Source of the DNA: Crossiella sp. S99.2 | Lineage (GTDB): Bacteria > Actinomycetota > Actinomycetes > Mycobacteriales > Pseudonocardiaceae | DNA length: 64,000 nucleotides | Reading direction: 5' to 3' | Assembly (NCBI RefSeq): GCF_023094165.1 | Contig: NZ_JALMDK010000007.1 | Coordinates: 3,099-67,098 of the forward strand | Shown here: positions 14,953-23,530 of the stretch, one piece after another | Layout: every line of letters begins with the position of its first letter | Numbering within the stretch: position 1 is the stretch's first letter | Program-made: the position numbers and the translations under genes | The notes under the pieces: model-generated | Told to the model about the DNA's origin: nothing | Databases searched by the model: none | What the model saw: only the letters and a program-made list of their open reading frames with translations

Positions 14953-16986
14953 ATGGGAGCCGGTCGGTTACGGGCCGCGGCGATGCTCAGCACGGGAGCG
15001 CTGACCCTGGCACTGCTGCAACCGGTCACCGCTACTGCGGCGCCGGAGGAGTCCACAGTGGACGTCTCGGCAGGCGGGGTCGCGCAGAAGCCCTATCTGG
15101 GGTGGAGCAGCTGGAGTTTGCAGGCCACCAAGTATCCCGGGGTCAACCCGACCGGTCCGGCGAGCTGGCTCACCGAGCAGAACGTGCTGGCCCAGGCCGA
15201 TGTCATGGCCGCGAAACTGCGCAAGCACGGCTACGAGTACGTGAACGTGGACGCCGGGTGGGCCGGCGGGTTCGACGAGTACGGGCGGCCCCTGGCCAAT
15301 CCGAAGACCTTCCCGCGCGGCATCAAATTCCTCGGCGATTACCTGCACCGCAAGGGCCTCAAGATGGGCTCCTACCTGGCGGTCGGCCTCGACCCGGCGG
15401 CCTACCGCGACGGCGGCACCCCGATCTTCGGCGCGCCGGGCTGCCACACCAGGGACATCGTCTACCCGGATCTGCGCCGCACCAACGGCTGGGACAGCGC
15501 CTACCGGATGGACTTCGGCAACCCCTGCGCCGAGAAGTACCTCGACTCCCTCGCCGCGCACCTGGCCGGCTGGGGCGTGGACCTGCTGAAGCTGGACGGG
15601 GTCGGACCCGGCTCGTTCAAGGGTGGCCCCAACTACGACAACACCGCCGATGTGGCGGCCTGGTCGCGGGCGATCAAGCGGACCGGGCGGCCGATGGAGG
15701 TCCTCATCTCCTGGGCGCTGACCCACACCAAGGCCGCCGAGTGGAAGCGATACACCACCGGCTGGCGGATCGACACCGATGTCGAGTGCTACTGCGAGAC
15801 CCTGGTGAAGTGGGACCAGTCGGTGCGGCAGCGCTGGACCGATGTGGTGCAGTGGATCGACGACGCCGGACCAGGGCACTGGAACAACCTGGACTCGGTC
15901 AACGTCGGCAACGGCGAGATGGACGGGCTCACCGAGGCGGAACGCCAGAGCTATCTGACGTTCTGGGCCATCCAGGCCAGTCCGCTCTACCTCGGCGACG
16001 ATCTGACCACATTGGACAGTTATGGCCTCTCGCTGATCACCAACGATGAGGTGATCGCGGTTAACCAGGCCGGGAAACCCGCTCGCCCGGTGAGTCAGGC
16101 CAGTGATCAGCAGGTCTGGTCCGCGCGCAACGACGACGGCAGCTACACGGTCGCGCTGTTCAACCTCGGCGCGGCCCCGGCCACCGTGCGCGCGGACTGG
16201 CGGGACGTCGGTTTCACCGGCGAGGCAAGGGTTCGCGACCTCTGGAGCCACCGGGAACTCGGCCGCGCCGCCGGGTTCTCGGCCCTGCTGCCCGCACACG
16301 GTTCCCGGCTGCTGCGGGTCACGCCGCCAGACCGTGGTGATCGGCCGACGATCCCCACGATCATCCGCGGCACCGGGACCGGTGCGGGCAGTCTCGCCCT
16401 GGCCTGGCAACCTTCCGCGTACCGCAAGGGAATCAGCGGCTACGACGTGCTGCTGGACGGCAACCGCGTGCGCACCGTGTCCGGCCCGGGAGTCACCCTC
16501 ACCGGTCTGGAACCGGGCAGCGCACACCGGATCACCGTGCTCGCGGTCGGCAAGGACGGCCGGAAATCCCTGCCCAGCACCGAATTCCCGGCCACCGTCG
16601 CCGGCGGTCCAAGCAGTTACGAGGGTGAGGACCAGGCCAACGTGCTCACGGGCGGCGCGGGCCGGTCGGGCTGTTCCGGGTGTGCCCAGGGCGGCAAGGC
16701 AGGCAACCTCGGCGTTTCCGGCACACTCACCTTCCCCGCGGTCACCGTCCCGGCCGACGGCACCTATCTGATGACCATCGACTACGTGGCCGCCGACTCC
16801 GGCCGCACCGCCGTGCTCGGCGTGGGGGAGCAGGAGATCCAGATCCCCATGGCGGGCAGCAACGACAACGAGTGGGACCGCCCCCAGCGGATCACCGTGC
16901 CGGTGCGGCTCAAGGCCGGTGCCAACGCGGTGCGGTTCGGGAATCCACGCGAGTACGTCGCCGACATCGACAAGATCACGGTCTGA
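14953..16986 (+). CDS. secreted GH27 glycosidase with FN3 and CBM35-like modules
   Basis: A 677-residue exported enzyme. A signal peptide is followed by a GH27 alpha-galactosidase-like barrel (GWSSWS to about residue 390), with the nucleophile Asp in LLKLDGVG and the acid/base Asp in RIDTDVE. The usual substrate-binding pair in DD[CG]W reads DAGW here, losing the second Asp. A beta-sandwich domain follows, then a fibronectin-III module (PTIPTIIRG to about 560) and a C-terminal carbohydrate-binding module (EGEDQANVL...VADIDKITV) of CBM35 type. The start has GAGG upstream, 25 bp after the dehydratase stop. Activity may be alpha-galactosidase or, given the lost Asp, beta-L-arabinopyranosidase. 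Confidence 0.87.
   Translation: MGAGRLRAAAMLSTGALTLALLQPVTATAAPEESTVDVSAGGVAQKPYLGWSSWSLQATKYPGVNPTGPASWLTEQNVLAQADVMAAKLRKHGYEYVNVDAGWAGGFDEYGRPLANPKTFPRGIKFLGDYLHRKGLKMGSYLAVGLDPAAYRDGGTPIFGAPGCHTRDIVYPDLRRTNGWDSAYRMDFGNPCAEKYLDSLAAHLAGWGVDLLKLDGVGPGSFKGGPNYDNTADVAAWSRAIKRTGRPMEVLISWALTHTKAAEWKRYTTGWRIDTDVECYCETLVKWDQSVRQRWTDVVQWIDDAGPGHWNNLDSVNVGNGEMDGLTEAERQSYLTFWAIQASPLYLGDDLTTLDSYGLSLITNDEVIAVNQAGKPARPVSQASDQQVWSARNDDGSYTVALFNLGAAPATVRADWRDVGFTGEARVRDLWSHRELGRAAGFSALLPAHGSRLLRVTPPDRGDRPTIPTIIRGTGTGAGSLALAWQPSAYRKGISGYDVLLDGNRVRTVSGPGVTLTGLEPGSAHRITVLAVGKDGRKSLPSTEFPATVAGGPSSYEGEDQANVLTGGAGRSGCSGCAQGGKAGNLGVSGTLTFPAVTVPADGTYLMTIDYVAADSGRTAVLGVGEQEIQIPMAGSNDNEWDRPQRITVPVRLKAGANAVRFGNPREYVADIDKITV
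15051..15063. repeat. GTCCACAGTGGAC palindrome copy
   Basis: Perfect copy just after the GH27 signal peptide region, encoding Ser-Thr-Val-Asp. Confidence 0.6.
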
Positions 16987-16996
16987 GGAGCGCCAG

Positions 16997-17884
16997 GTGA
17001 CCGTGCAACGCAACAGGATCCGGCGCCGGGACACCCCGGTGGCCTGGTTGCTGGTGGCGCCCGCGCTGCTGGGCTTCGGCGTGTTCTTCGCCTACCCGGC
17101 ACTGCGCGGGGTCTACCTGAGCTTCACCGAGTTCCACGTGCTCACCCCGCCGAAGTGGATCGGCCTGGACAACTTCCGGCAGCTCTGGCGGGACGACGTC
17201 TTCTGGAACGCCCTGGGCATCACCGTGGAGTTCGTGGTGCTCTCGGTGCTGCTCGGGGTGTTCCTGTCCGTGCTGACCGCGGTGATGCTGCACCGGCTGA
17301 CCCAGTCGGTCCTCATCCGCGGCGTGATCATCCTGCCGTTCCTCATCTCCGGCGTGGTGGCCGCGCTGGTGTGGCAGCTGATGCTCGACCCGCAGCTGGG
17401 CATCGTGAACGTGTGGCTGCGCGAGCTGTTCGGACAGCCGGTGTTCTTCTTCAACGAGGGCTGGGCCATCCCCACCCTCGCGGTGATCAACGTGTGGAAG
17501 TGGATGGGCTACTACGCGGTGCTGGTCTTCGCCGGACTACAGGCCATCCCGCCCACCGTGTACGAGGCCGGGCGGGTGGACGGGGCGAGCGAGCTGAAGA
17601 TGTTCCGGCACCTCACGTTGCCGCTGCTGCGGCCGGTGCTGGTGATGGTGGTCATCCTGAACATCATCAGCGCTTTCCAGATCTTCGACATCGTCCAGGT
17701 CACCACCAAGGGCGGCCCGGCGAATGCCTCCAACGTGCTCAATATGTACATCTACCACAAGGCGTTCAGCCAGTTCGATTTCGGTTACGCCGCCACGATG
17801 TCGCTGACCCTGTTCGCGATGCTCATCGTGGTCACCTTCATCCAGTTGCGACTCGCCCGCGCCAACGAGTCCGATCTGGACTGA
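16997..17884 (+). CDS. ABC sugar transporter permease (MalF-like)
   Basis: A 295-residue inner-membrane permease with about six hydrophobic segments. The cytoplasmic EAA loop is visible as EAGRVDGASELKMFRHLTLP, the contact for the ATPase. GTG at 16997 has GAGGAG 7 bp upstream and begins 10 bp after the GH27 stop. It pairs with the next gene and with the binding lipoprotein at 22169. No ATPase gene is in the operon, so a shared MsiK-type ATPase from elsewhere is likely, as is usual in actinomycetes. Confidence 0.92.
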   Translation: MTVQRNRIRRRDTPVAWLLVAPALLGFGVFFAYPALRGVYLSFTEFHVLTPPKWIGLDNFRQLWRDDVFWNALGITVEFVVLSVLLGVFLSVLTAVMLHRLTQSVLIRGVIILPFLISGVVAALVWQLMLDPQLGIVNVWLRELFGQPVFFFNEGWAIPTLAVINVWKWMGYYAVLVFAGLQAIPPTVYEAGRVDGASELKMFRHLTLPLLRPVLVMVVILNIISAFQIFDIVQVTTKGGPANASNVLNMYIYHKAFSQFDFGYAATMSLTLFAMLIVVTFIQLRLARANESDLD

Positions 17885-17893
17885 GGAGCAGAC

Positions 17894-18787
17894 ATGGCAA
17901 CCAGCACGCGGAAACCGTTGTCGCCGGGGCGGATCCTGGCCTGGCTGTGCCTGATCGTGATCATGGCGGTGACGCTGTTCCCGTTCTACTGGATCCTGCG
18001 CACCGCGCTGTCCAACAACTTCGCGCTGCTCACCGACCCGTCCTCGCTGTTCCCGGTCGGCTTCACCTGGGGCGCGTTCAAGCGGGTGCTCGGATTGGCC
18101 AGTACCGCCGAAGCGCTGGCCGAGGGTGGGTCCGGGGCATCCCTGAACACCGCGCTGTACCTGCGGAACTCCGTCATCTACGCCACCGCCCAGACCGTGC
18201 TGGTGGTGTTCTTCTCCGCCGCCGCGGCCTACGCCTTCGCCCGGCTCCGCTGGCGCGGCCGCAACCTGGTCTTCGGAGTCCTGCTGTGCTCGCTGATGGT
18301 GCCGGAGATCCTGACCCTGCTGCCCAACTTCGTGCTGGTGCGCGATCTCGGCCTGACCGACACCTTCGGCGGGCTGGTGCTGCCCTACGGGATCTTCTCC
18401 GGCTTCACCCTGTTCTTCCTGCGGCAGTTCATGCTCGGCCTCAACCGGGAGATCGAGGAAGCGGCCACTGTGGACGGCGCCGGGCCGCTGCGGATCTTCG
18501 CCACCATCGTGCTGCCGATGTCGGCCGCGCCGATCGCCACCGTGTTCCTGCTCAACTTCATCAACACCTGGAACTACTTCATCTGGCCACTGCTGGTCAG
18601 CAACAGCGAGGACACCCGCCCGCTGACCCTGGCGCTGGCCGTGTTCAAACAGTCCTCGCCGCAGTCCGCTTTGGACTGGGCCGGGCTGATGGCGGCCACC
18701 CTGGTCGCCGCGCTGCCGATGTTCCTGCTGGTGCTCGCCTTCGGCAAGCGGATCGTCAACTCCATCGGCTTCACCGGCATCAAGTGA
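17894..18787 (+). CDS. ABC sugar transporter permease (MalG-like)
   Basis: A 297-residue permease with about six transmembrane segments and an EAA loop (EEAATVDGAGPLRIFATIVL). The ATG at 17894 follows GAGGAGC and starts 9 bp after the first permease stop. Together they form the heterodimeric channel of a carbohydrate-uptake-1 transporter that brings in the oligosaccharides released by the secreted enzymes of this operon. Confidence 0.92.
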   Translation: MATSTRKPLSPGRILAWLCLIVIMAVTLFPFYWILRTALSNNFALLTDPSSLFPVGFTWGAFKRVLGLASTAEALAEGGSGASLNTALYLRNSVIYATAQTVLVVFFSAAAAYAFARLRWRGRNLVFGVLLCSLMVPEILTLLPNFVLVRDLGLTDTFGGLVLPYGIFSGFTLFFLRQFMLGLNREIEEAATVDGAGPLRIFATIVLPMSAAPIATVFLLNFINTWNYFIWPLLVSNSEDTRPLTLALAVFKQSSPQSALDWAGLMAATLVAALPMFLLVLAFGKRIVNSIGFTGIK

Positions 18788-18795
18788 GCGAGCGG

Positions 18796-21183
18796 ATGAC
18801 CGACCTCGAACTGTTCTGGCCCGACCCGGCCGACCACTGGAACCAGGCCCTGCCACTGGGCAACGGGCGCCTGGGTGCGATGGTCTTCGGCGGTGTGCAC
18901 GCGGCCCGGATCCAGCTCAATGACGCCACCGTGTGGTCCGGCACCCCCGGCGGACCGACCGCCGCGCTGGCCGACGTCTTGGACGCCGGAGCCGGACCGG
19001 CGCGACTGGCCGAGGTGCGCACCGCGCTGCTCGCCGGGGACCACCGGCTGGCCGAGAAGCTGCTGATGACCTTCGAAGGACCGTACAGCCAGGAGTTCCT
19101 GCCCTTCGGCGACCTGCTGCTCACCCTGGACGGCGATGGCGAGTACCACGGCCGATATCTCAACCTGGACAACGGAATAATCCGCGAGAAGTCCACTGTG
19201 GACAGTTGCGAGGTGGAACGCGAGACCTGGGTCAGCAGGCCCAGTGGCACCGTCACCGTCTCGCTCACCGTCACCGGCGGCAGGCTCAACGCCGGACTCG
19301 CCCTGTCCAGTCCACTCCGGACAGTCCTGGCCACCGCCGACTCGGACGGGCTCGTGCTCGGCGTGCAGATCCCGGTCGACGGCGCGCCACTGCACGAACC
19401 CGAGGTCGCCGAACCGCTCCGCTACGCCGACGGCCCGATCGACGGCTACGACCCGTTCGGCGTGCTCGCCCTGCGCCTGAACACCGACGGCATGGTGTCT
19501 ACTGTGGACGGACGCCTGGCCGTCACCGGTTTGACCCGGCTGCTGATCACCCTAGCCTCAGCCACCAGCGCCGCCGACCACTGGACCGGCACGCCGGCCC
19601 GAACCCGCCAGTCCCACATCGCCACCGCCACCGGTATCGCCGCCAGGGCCGCCCGGCGCGGCCCCGCCGAACTGCGCGCCGAACACGAGGCCGACCTGCG
19701 CCCATTGCTGGCCGCCACCACCCTGCGGATCGGCGACCGGCGTGGCGGCGTGGTCGACGTGGCCCGCGAGGTGTTGTCCGGCAACGACGAACAGCTCGCC
19801 GCCACCGTGCTCTTCCAGTGGGGCCGCTACCTCCTCGCTGCCTCCTCCCGGCCCGGCGCGGGCCCACCGGCCAACCTCCAGGGCATCTGGAACGCCGACC
19901 CGCGCCCGGCCTGGTCGTCCAACTACACCATCAACATCAACACCCAGATGAACTACTGGCCGGCCGAATCCACCGGGCTCAGTGAGTGCCACGACCCGCT
20001 GTTCGATCTGCTGGACCGGCTCGCGGTGACCGGAACCGAGGTGGCCCGCGAGCTGTACGGCGCCCGCGGCTGGGTCACCCACCACAACACCGATCCCTGG
20101 GGTTACGCGCTGCCCGCCGGGATGGGCCATGGCAACCCGTCCTGGGCGCTATGGATGCTGGGCGGGGCCTGGCTGGTGCAGCACGCCTGGGACCGTTACG
20201 AGTACACAGTGGACGGTGAGTTTCTGCGCGAGCGCGGCTGGCCGCTGCTGCGTGGCTGCGCCGAGTTCTGCCTGGACTGGCTGGTCGAAGGCACCGACGG
20301 GCACCTGGACACGCTGCCCGGCACGTCCCCGGAGAACCTCTTCCGCGCCGCCGCCGGAACCCCGGAATCGTTGACGCACAGCCCGACCATGGACGTCGCG
20401 CTGATCCGCGCGGTCTTCACCCGCTGCCTGGCCGCCGCCGAAGTCCTTGGCCTGCGCCAGGATCCGGTGTGCCTGGAGATCGACTCGGTGCTGCCCAAGC
20501 TGCGGCCATTGCCCATCACCGCGGGCGGCTGGCTCGGCGAGTGGGCTGCGGACCTGCCCGAGGTCGACCCGCGGCACCGGCACATGTCCCAGATGGTCGC
20601 GGTGTTCCCGCTCAACCAGATCGACCCCGACGGCACTCCCGAACTCGCCGAGGCCGCCCGGAATCTCCTGGACCGGCGCGGAAATGGCGCGATGGGCTGG
20701 TCCTGGGCCTGGAAGATCGCGCTGCGGGCCCGGCTCGGCGACGGCGAGACCGCCCGCGAGCTGTTCCTGGAAGCCAGTCAGCCCTGCACCGGCGACCCGC
20801 ACCGCAACGCCCCGGTGGACGGTTCCGAGTGGGGTGGGTTGCTGCCCAACCTGTTCAGCACCCACCCGCCGTTCCAGATCGACGGCAACTTCGGCTTCAC
20901 CGCCGCCCTGTCCGAACTTGTGGTGCAGAGCCACGGTTCCGCGGTGCACCTGCTGCCCGCGCTGCCGAAGGACTGGCCGGACGGCGCGGTCACCGGCCTG
21001 CGCTGCCGCGGCGGCCTCGCCGTGGACCTGGAATGGCGGGGCGGACTGCTCACCCAGTGCGTGGTGCACAGACTGTCCGGCAACCCGGCCCGGCCGATCC
21101 GGGTGCGGCACCGGGAACGCACCACCGAGGTCCGCCTCGACGTCGGTGGTTCCGCCCGGCTCGACTCGCTCACGGTGGGGTGA
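18796..21183 (+). CDS. GH95 alpha-L-fucosidase/alpha-L-galactosidase
   Basis: 795 residues with no signal peptide, so it acts in the cytoplasm on imported oligosaccharides. The GH95 pattern is clear: N-terminal beta-domain (PDPADHWNQALPLGNGRLG), the (alpha/alpha)6 core with GIWNADPRPAWSSNYTININ and NYWPAE, a candidate catalytic Glu in TSPEN, and the conserved IDGNFGFTAAL Asp region. Family members cleave alpha-1,2-L-fucosyl or L-galactosyl ends, as on xyloglucan or arabinogalactan. The ATG lies 8 bp after the permease stop. The spacing implies co-transcription and the same substrate. Confidence 0.9.
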   Translation: MTDLELFWPDPADHWNQALPLGNGRLGAMVFGGVHAARIQLNDATVWSGTPGGPTAALADVLDAGAGPARLAEVRTALLAGDHRLAEKLLMTFEGPYSQEFLPFGDLLLTLDGDGEYHGRYLNLDNGIIREKSTVDSCEVERETWVSRPSGTVTVSLTVTGGRLNAGLALSSPLRTVLATADSDGLVLGVQIPVDGAPLHEPEVAEPLRYADGPIDGYDPFGVLALRLNTDGMVSTVDGRLAVTGLTRLLITLASATSAADHWTGTPARTRQSHIATATGIAARAARRGPAELRAEHEADLRPLLAATTLRIGDRRGGVVDVAREVLSGNDEQLAATVLFQWGRYLLAASSRPGAGPPANLQGIWNADPRPAWSSNYTININTQMNYWPAESTGLSECHDPLFDLLDRLAVTGTEVARELYGARGWVTHHNTDPWGYALPAGMGHGNPSWALWMLGGAWLVQHAWDRYEYTVDGEFLRERGWPLLRGCAEFCLDWLVEGTDGHLDTLPGTSPENLFRAAAGTPESLTHSPTMDVALIRAVFTRCLAAAEVLGLRQDPVCLEIDSVLPKLRPLPITAGGWLGEWAADLPEVDPRHRHMSQMVAVFPLNQIDPDGTPELAEAARNLLDRRGNGAMGWSWAWKIALRARLGDGETARELFLEASQPCTGDPHRNAPVDGSEWGGLLPNLFSTHPPFQIDGNFGFTAALSELVVQSHGSAVHLLPALPKDWPDGAVTGLRCRGGLAVDLEWRGGLLTQCVVHRLSGNPARPIRVRHRERTTEVRLDVGGSARLDSLTVG
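19191..19203. repeat. GTCCACTGTGGAC palindrome copy
   Basis: Perfect copy inside the GH95 gene, encoding Ser-Thr-Val-Asp; one- or two-mismatch copies lie nearby at about 19498 and 20204. Confidence 0.6.
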
Positions 21184-21188
21184 CCGGC

Positions 21189-22172
21189 ATGCTCACCGAC
21201 CTGGACCGCCCGCAACTCCTGGCCTACCGCAGCGACTACACCGCACCGGCTGACTTCGATGCCTTCTGGCACAACACCTTGCGCGAGGCCCGGACACACG
21301 ACCTCGCCGTGCGCCTGGACCCGGTCGCCACCCACCTGCGCACCGTCGAGGTCTTCGACGTCACCTTCGCTGGGTTTGGCGGCCACCCCATCCGCGGCTG
21401 GCTGCGCCTGCCCCGTCGCCGCACCGGCCGCCTGCCCGCGATCGTGCAGTTCCACGGCTACGGCAGCGGTCGCGGCCACCCCCTGGACGACCTGGTCTGG
21501 TCCGCCGCGGGCTGCGCGCACCTGATCATGGACGCCCGCGGCCAGGGCGGCGACCACGCTGGCGGCGCGACCGCCGATCCCGTGGGCAGCGCGCCGTCCT
21601 ACCCCGGTTTCCTCACCAGGGGAATCGAGGATGAGCACGACTACGTCTACCGCCGGATCTTCACCGACGCGGTGCGTGCCGTGGACACCGTGCGGTCACT
21701 GGACTTCGTCGATCCGCGGCGAGTCGCGGTAGTCGGCAACAGCCAGGGCGGCGGCATCGCACTGGCCACCGCCGGACTCCTGCCTGACCTCACCGCGCTG
21801 TTCGCCCAGGCCCCGTTCCTCACCGACATCCAGCGCGCCCTGCGGATCACCGGCACCGCGCCCTATCGCGAGATCACCGGCTACCTCGCCGCCCGCAGGC
21901 ACAGCGCCGACCGGGTCTTCCGCACCCTCGGCTACTTCGACGGCATCGCGTTCGCGGCAAGGGCGAACGCCGCCGCCTGGTTCGCCACTGGGCTTTGCGA
22001 CGACATCTGCCCGCCCTCCACCGCCTTCGGCGCCTACCACGTCTACCGAGGGCCCAAACAGATCCAGGTCTGGGACCACAACGGCCACGAGGCGGGCGGG
22101 GCGGCGGACCTCGCGATCGCGCTCGCCGGCTTCGACCCCCTGCTCCGACCGTCCACAATGGAGGAACAATGA
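21189..22172 (+). CDS. CE7 acetyl xylan esterase/cephalosporin deacetylase-like
   Basis: A 327-residue alpha/beta hydrolase of the AXE1 (CE7) family. The triad reads as Ser in GNSQGGG, Asp in GLCDDICPPS and His in NGHE; RGQGGD is also characteristic. It lacks a signal peptide, so it would remove acetyl groups from short oligosaccharides after uptake. The gene starts 5 bp after the GH95 stop and its stop overlaps the next start (ATGA). In context it prepares acetylated fucosyl/galactosyl oligosaccharides for full breakdown. Confidence 0.88.
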   Translation: MLTDLDRPQLLAYRSDYTAPADFDAFWHNTLREARTHDLAVRLDPVATHLRTVEVFDVTFAGFGGHPIRGWLRLPRRRTGRLPAIVQFHGYGSGRGHPLDDLVWSAAGCAHLIMDARGQGGDHAGGATADPVGSAPSYPGFLTRGIEDEHDYVYRRIFTDAVRAVDTVRSLDFVDPRRVAVVGNSQGGGIALATAGLLPDLTALFAQAPFLTDIQRALRITGTAPYREITGYLAARRHSADRVFRTLGYFDGIAFAARANAAAWFATGLCDDICPPSTAFGAYHVYRGPKQIQVWDHNGHEAGGAADLAIALAGFDPLLRPSTMEEQ

Positions 22173-23506
22173 GGTTTCGCTCCCTCGCGGCCGCCGCGCT
22201 CGCTCTCGCCGCCACCGCCCTGGCGGGCTGCTCCGGCAACGCAGGCGCCGACGGCGACGCCATCCAGTGGTGGACCTGGGACGACAAGCAGGCCGCCGCC
22301 TACCAGCAATGCGTGCCCGGCTTCGAGGCCGCCAACCCCGGGCTCAAGGTGAAGATCAGCCAGTACGCGGTGGAGGACTACTTCACCAAGATCACCGCCG
22401 GGTTCGTGGCCGGGAACGCGCCGGACGGCTTCCAGAACAGCGTGCAGTTCTTCCAGGCCTATGCAGCGCAACACCAGTTGTTATCCCTGGACGAGTTCAT
22501 CAAGTCCAGCAACTTCGACCTGAAGAAGTTCTCCGTCGGCGTGGACTCGTGGAAGTTCACCGACGGCAAGCAGTACGCACTGCCCCTGGACTGGGCCGCC
22601 ACCGGGCTCTACCACAACACCGACCTGCTCACCAAGGCCGGCGTGGATCCCAAGGCGGTCAGCCAGCTGGACTGGAACCCGGACAATGGCGGCACCTTCG
22701 AGAAACTGGTGGCCAAGCTCAGCGTGGACGGCAAGGGCGTGCGCGGCGACCAGCCCGGCTACGACAAGAACAACGTCGCCGTCTACGGCTTCGGCGCGCT
22801 GGCCGCCAAGGACTTCATCGGCCAGACCACCTGGAGCAGCTTCGTCTCCACCCTCGGCTGGCGGCAGGGCGACACCCAGTCCTGGCCCAGCACCTTCAAC
22901 TACACCGACCCGCGCTTCACCAAGACCATGACCTGGGTGCGCTCGCTGGTCGACCGCGGCTTCGCGCCCAAACTCGGCGAGTTCAAGTCCGGCACCGAGA
23001 CCGACCAGCTCGCCTCCGGCAAGGTCGCGATGAGCACCGGCGGCTCCTGGACCGCGGCCACCTTCGCCAAACTGCCCGGCGTCAAGGTCGGCCTCGCGCC
23101 CACCGTGCTCGGCCCCGACCGCCAGACCCGGGCGGTGCTGAGCAACTCCAACGGCAACGTCATCTGGGCAGGCAGCAAGAAGGCCGAGGCGACCTGGAAG
23201 TGGCTCAGTCACATGGGTTCGGTGGACTGCCAGATCACCGCGGGCGCCAGTGGCAGCTTCTTCCCGTCGATTCCGGCCGCCATGGACGCCAGTGCCAAGA
23301 CCATGGCCTCCCAAGGAGTGGACCTGTCGGTGTTCACCGAGGCGATGAAGACCGGCGTGCTCTACCCCTCGGTCGTCTACGGCAACGGCGCGGCCATCCA
23401 GGCCGCTGTGGAACCCTTGTTCGAGGCGTACTTCTCCGGCACCCGCAACGACGATGTGTTCGCGGAAATGGCGCAGAAGAGCAAGGATCTGCTGGCGAAG
23501 AAGTGA
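22169..23506 (+). CDS. ABC sugar-binding lipoprotein
   Basis: A 445-residue extracytoplasmic solute-binding protein (family 1). The signal peptide ends in the lipobox LAGC, then SGNAG; the mature part begins IQWWTWDD and keeps the family pattern (FEAANPGLKVKI, GKVAMSTGGSW). It delivers substrate to the permeases at 16997 and 17894. It overlaps the esterase gene by 4 bp, with GGAGG just before its ATG. Confidence 0.92.
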   Translation: MRFRSLAAAALALAATALAGCSGNAGADGDAIQWWTWDDKQAAAYQQCVPGFEAANPGLKVKISQYAVEDYFTKITAGFVAGNAPDGFQNSVQFFQAYAAQHQLLSLDEFIKSSNFDLKKFSVGVDSWKFTDGKQYALPLDWAATGLYHNTDLLTKAGVDPKAVSQLDWNPDNGGTFEKLVAKLSVDGKGVRGDQPGYDKNNVAVYGFGALAAKDFIGQTTWSSFVSTLGWRQGDTQSWPSTFNYTDPRFTKTMTWVRSLVDRGFAPKLGEFKSGTETDQLASGKVAMSTGGSWTAATFAKLPGVKVGLAPTVLGPDRQTRAVLSNSNGNVIWAGSKKAEATWKWLSHMGSVDCQITAGASGSFFPSIPAAMDASAKTMASQGVDLSVFTEAMKTGVLYPSVVYGNGAAIQAAVEPLFEAYFSGTRNDDVFAEMAQKSKDLLAKK

Positions 23507-23530
23507 TCGAGCTGCGGAGGAAGGGGCCCG

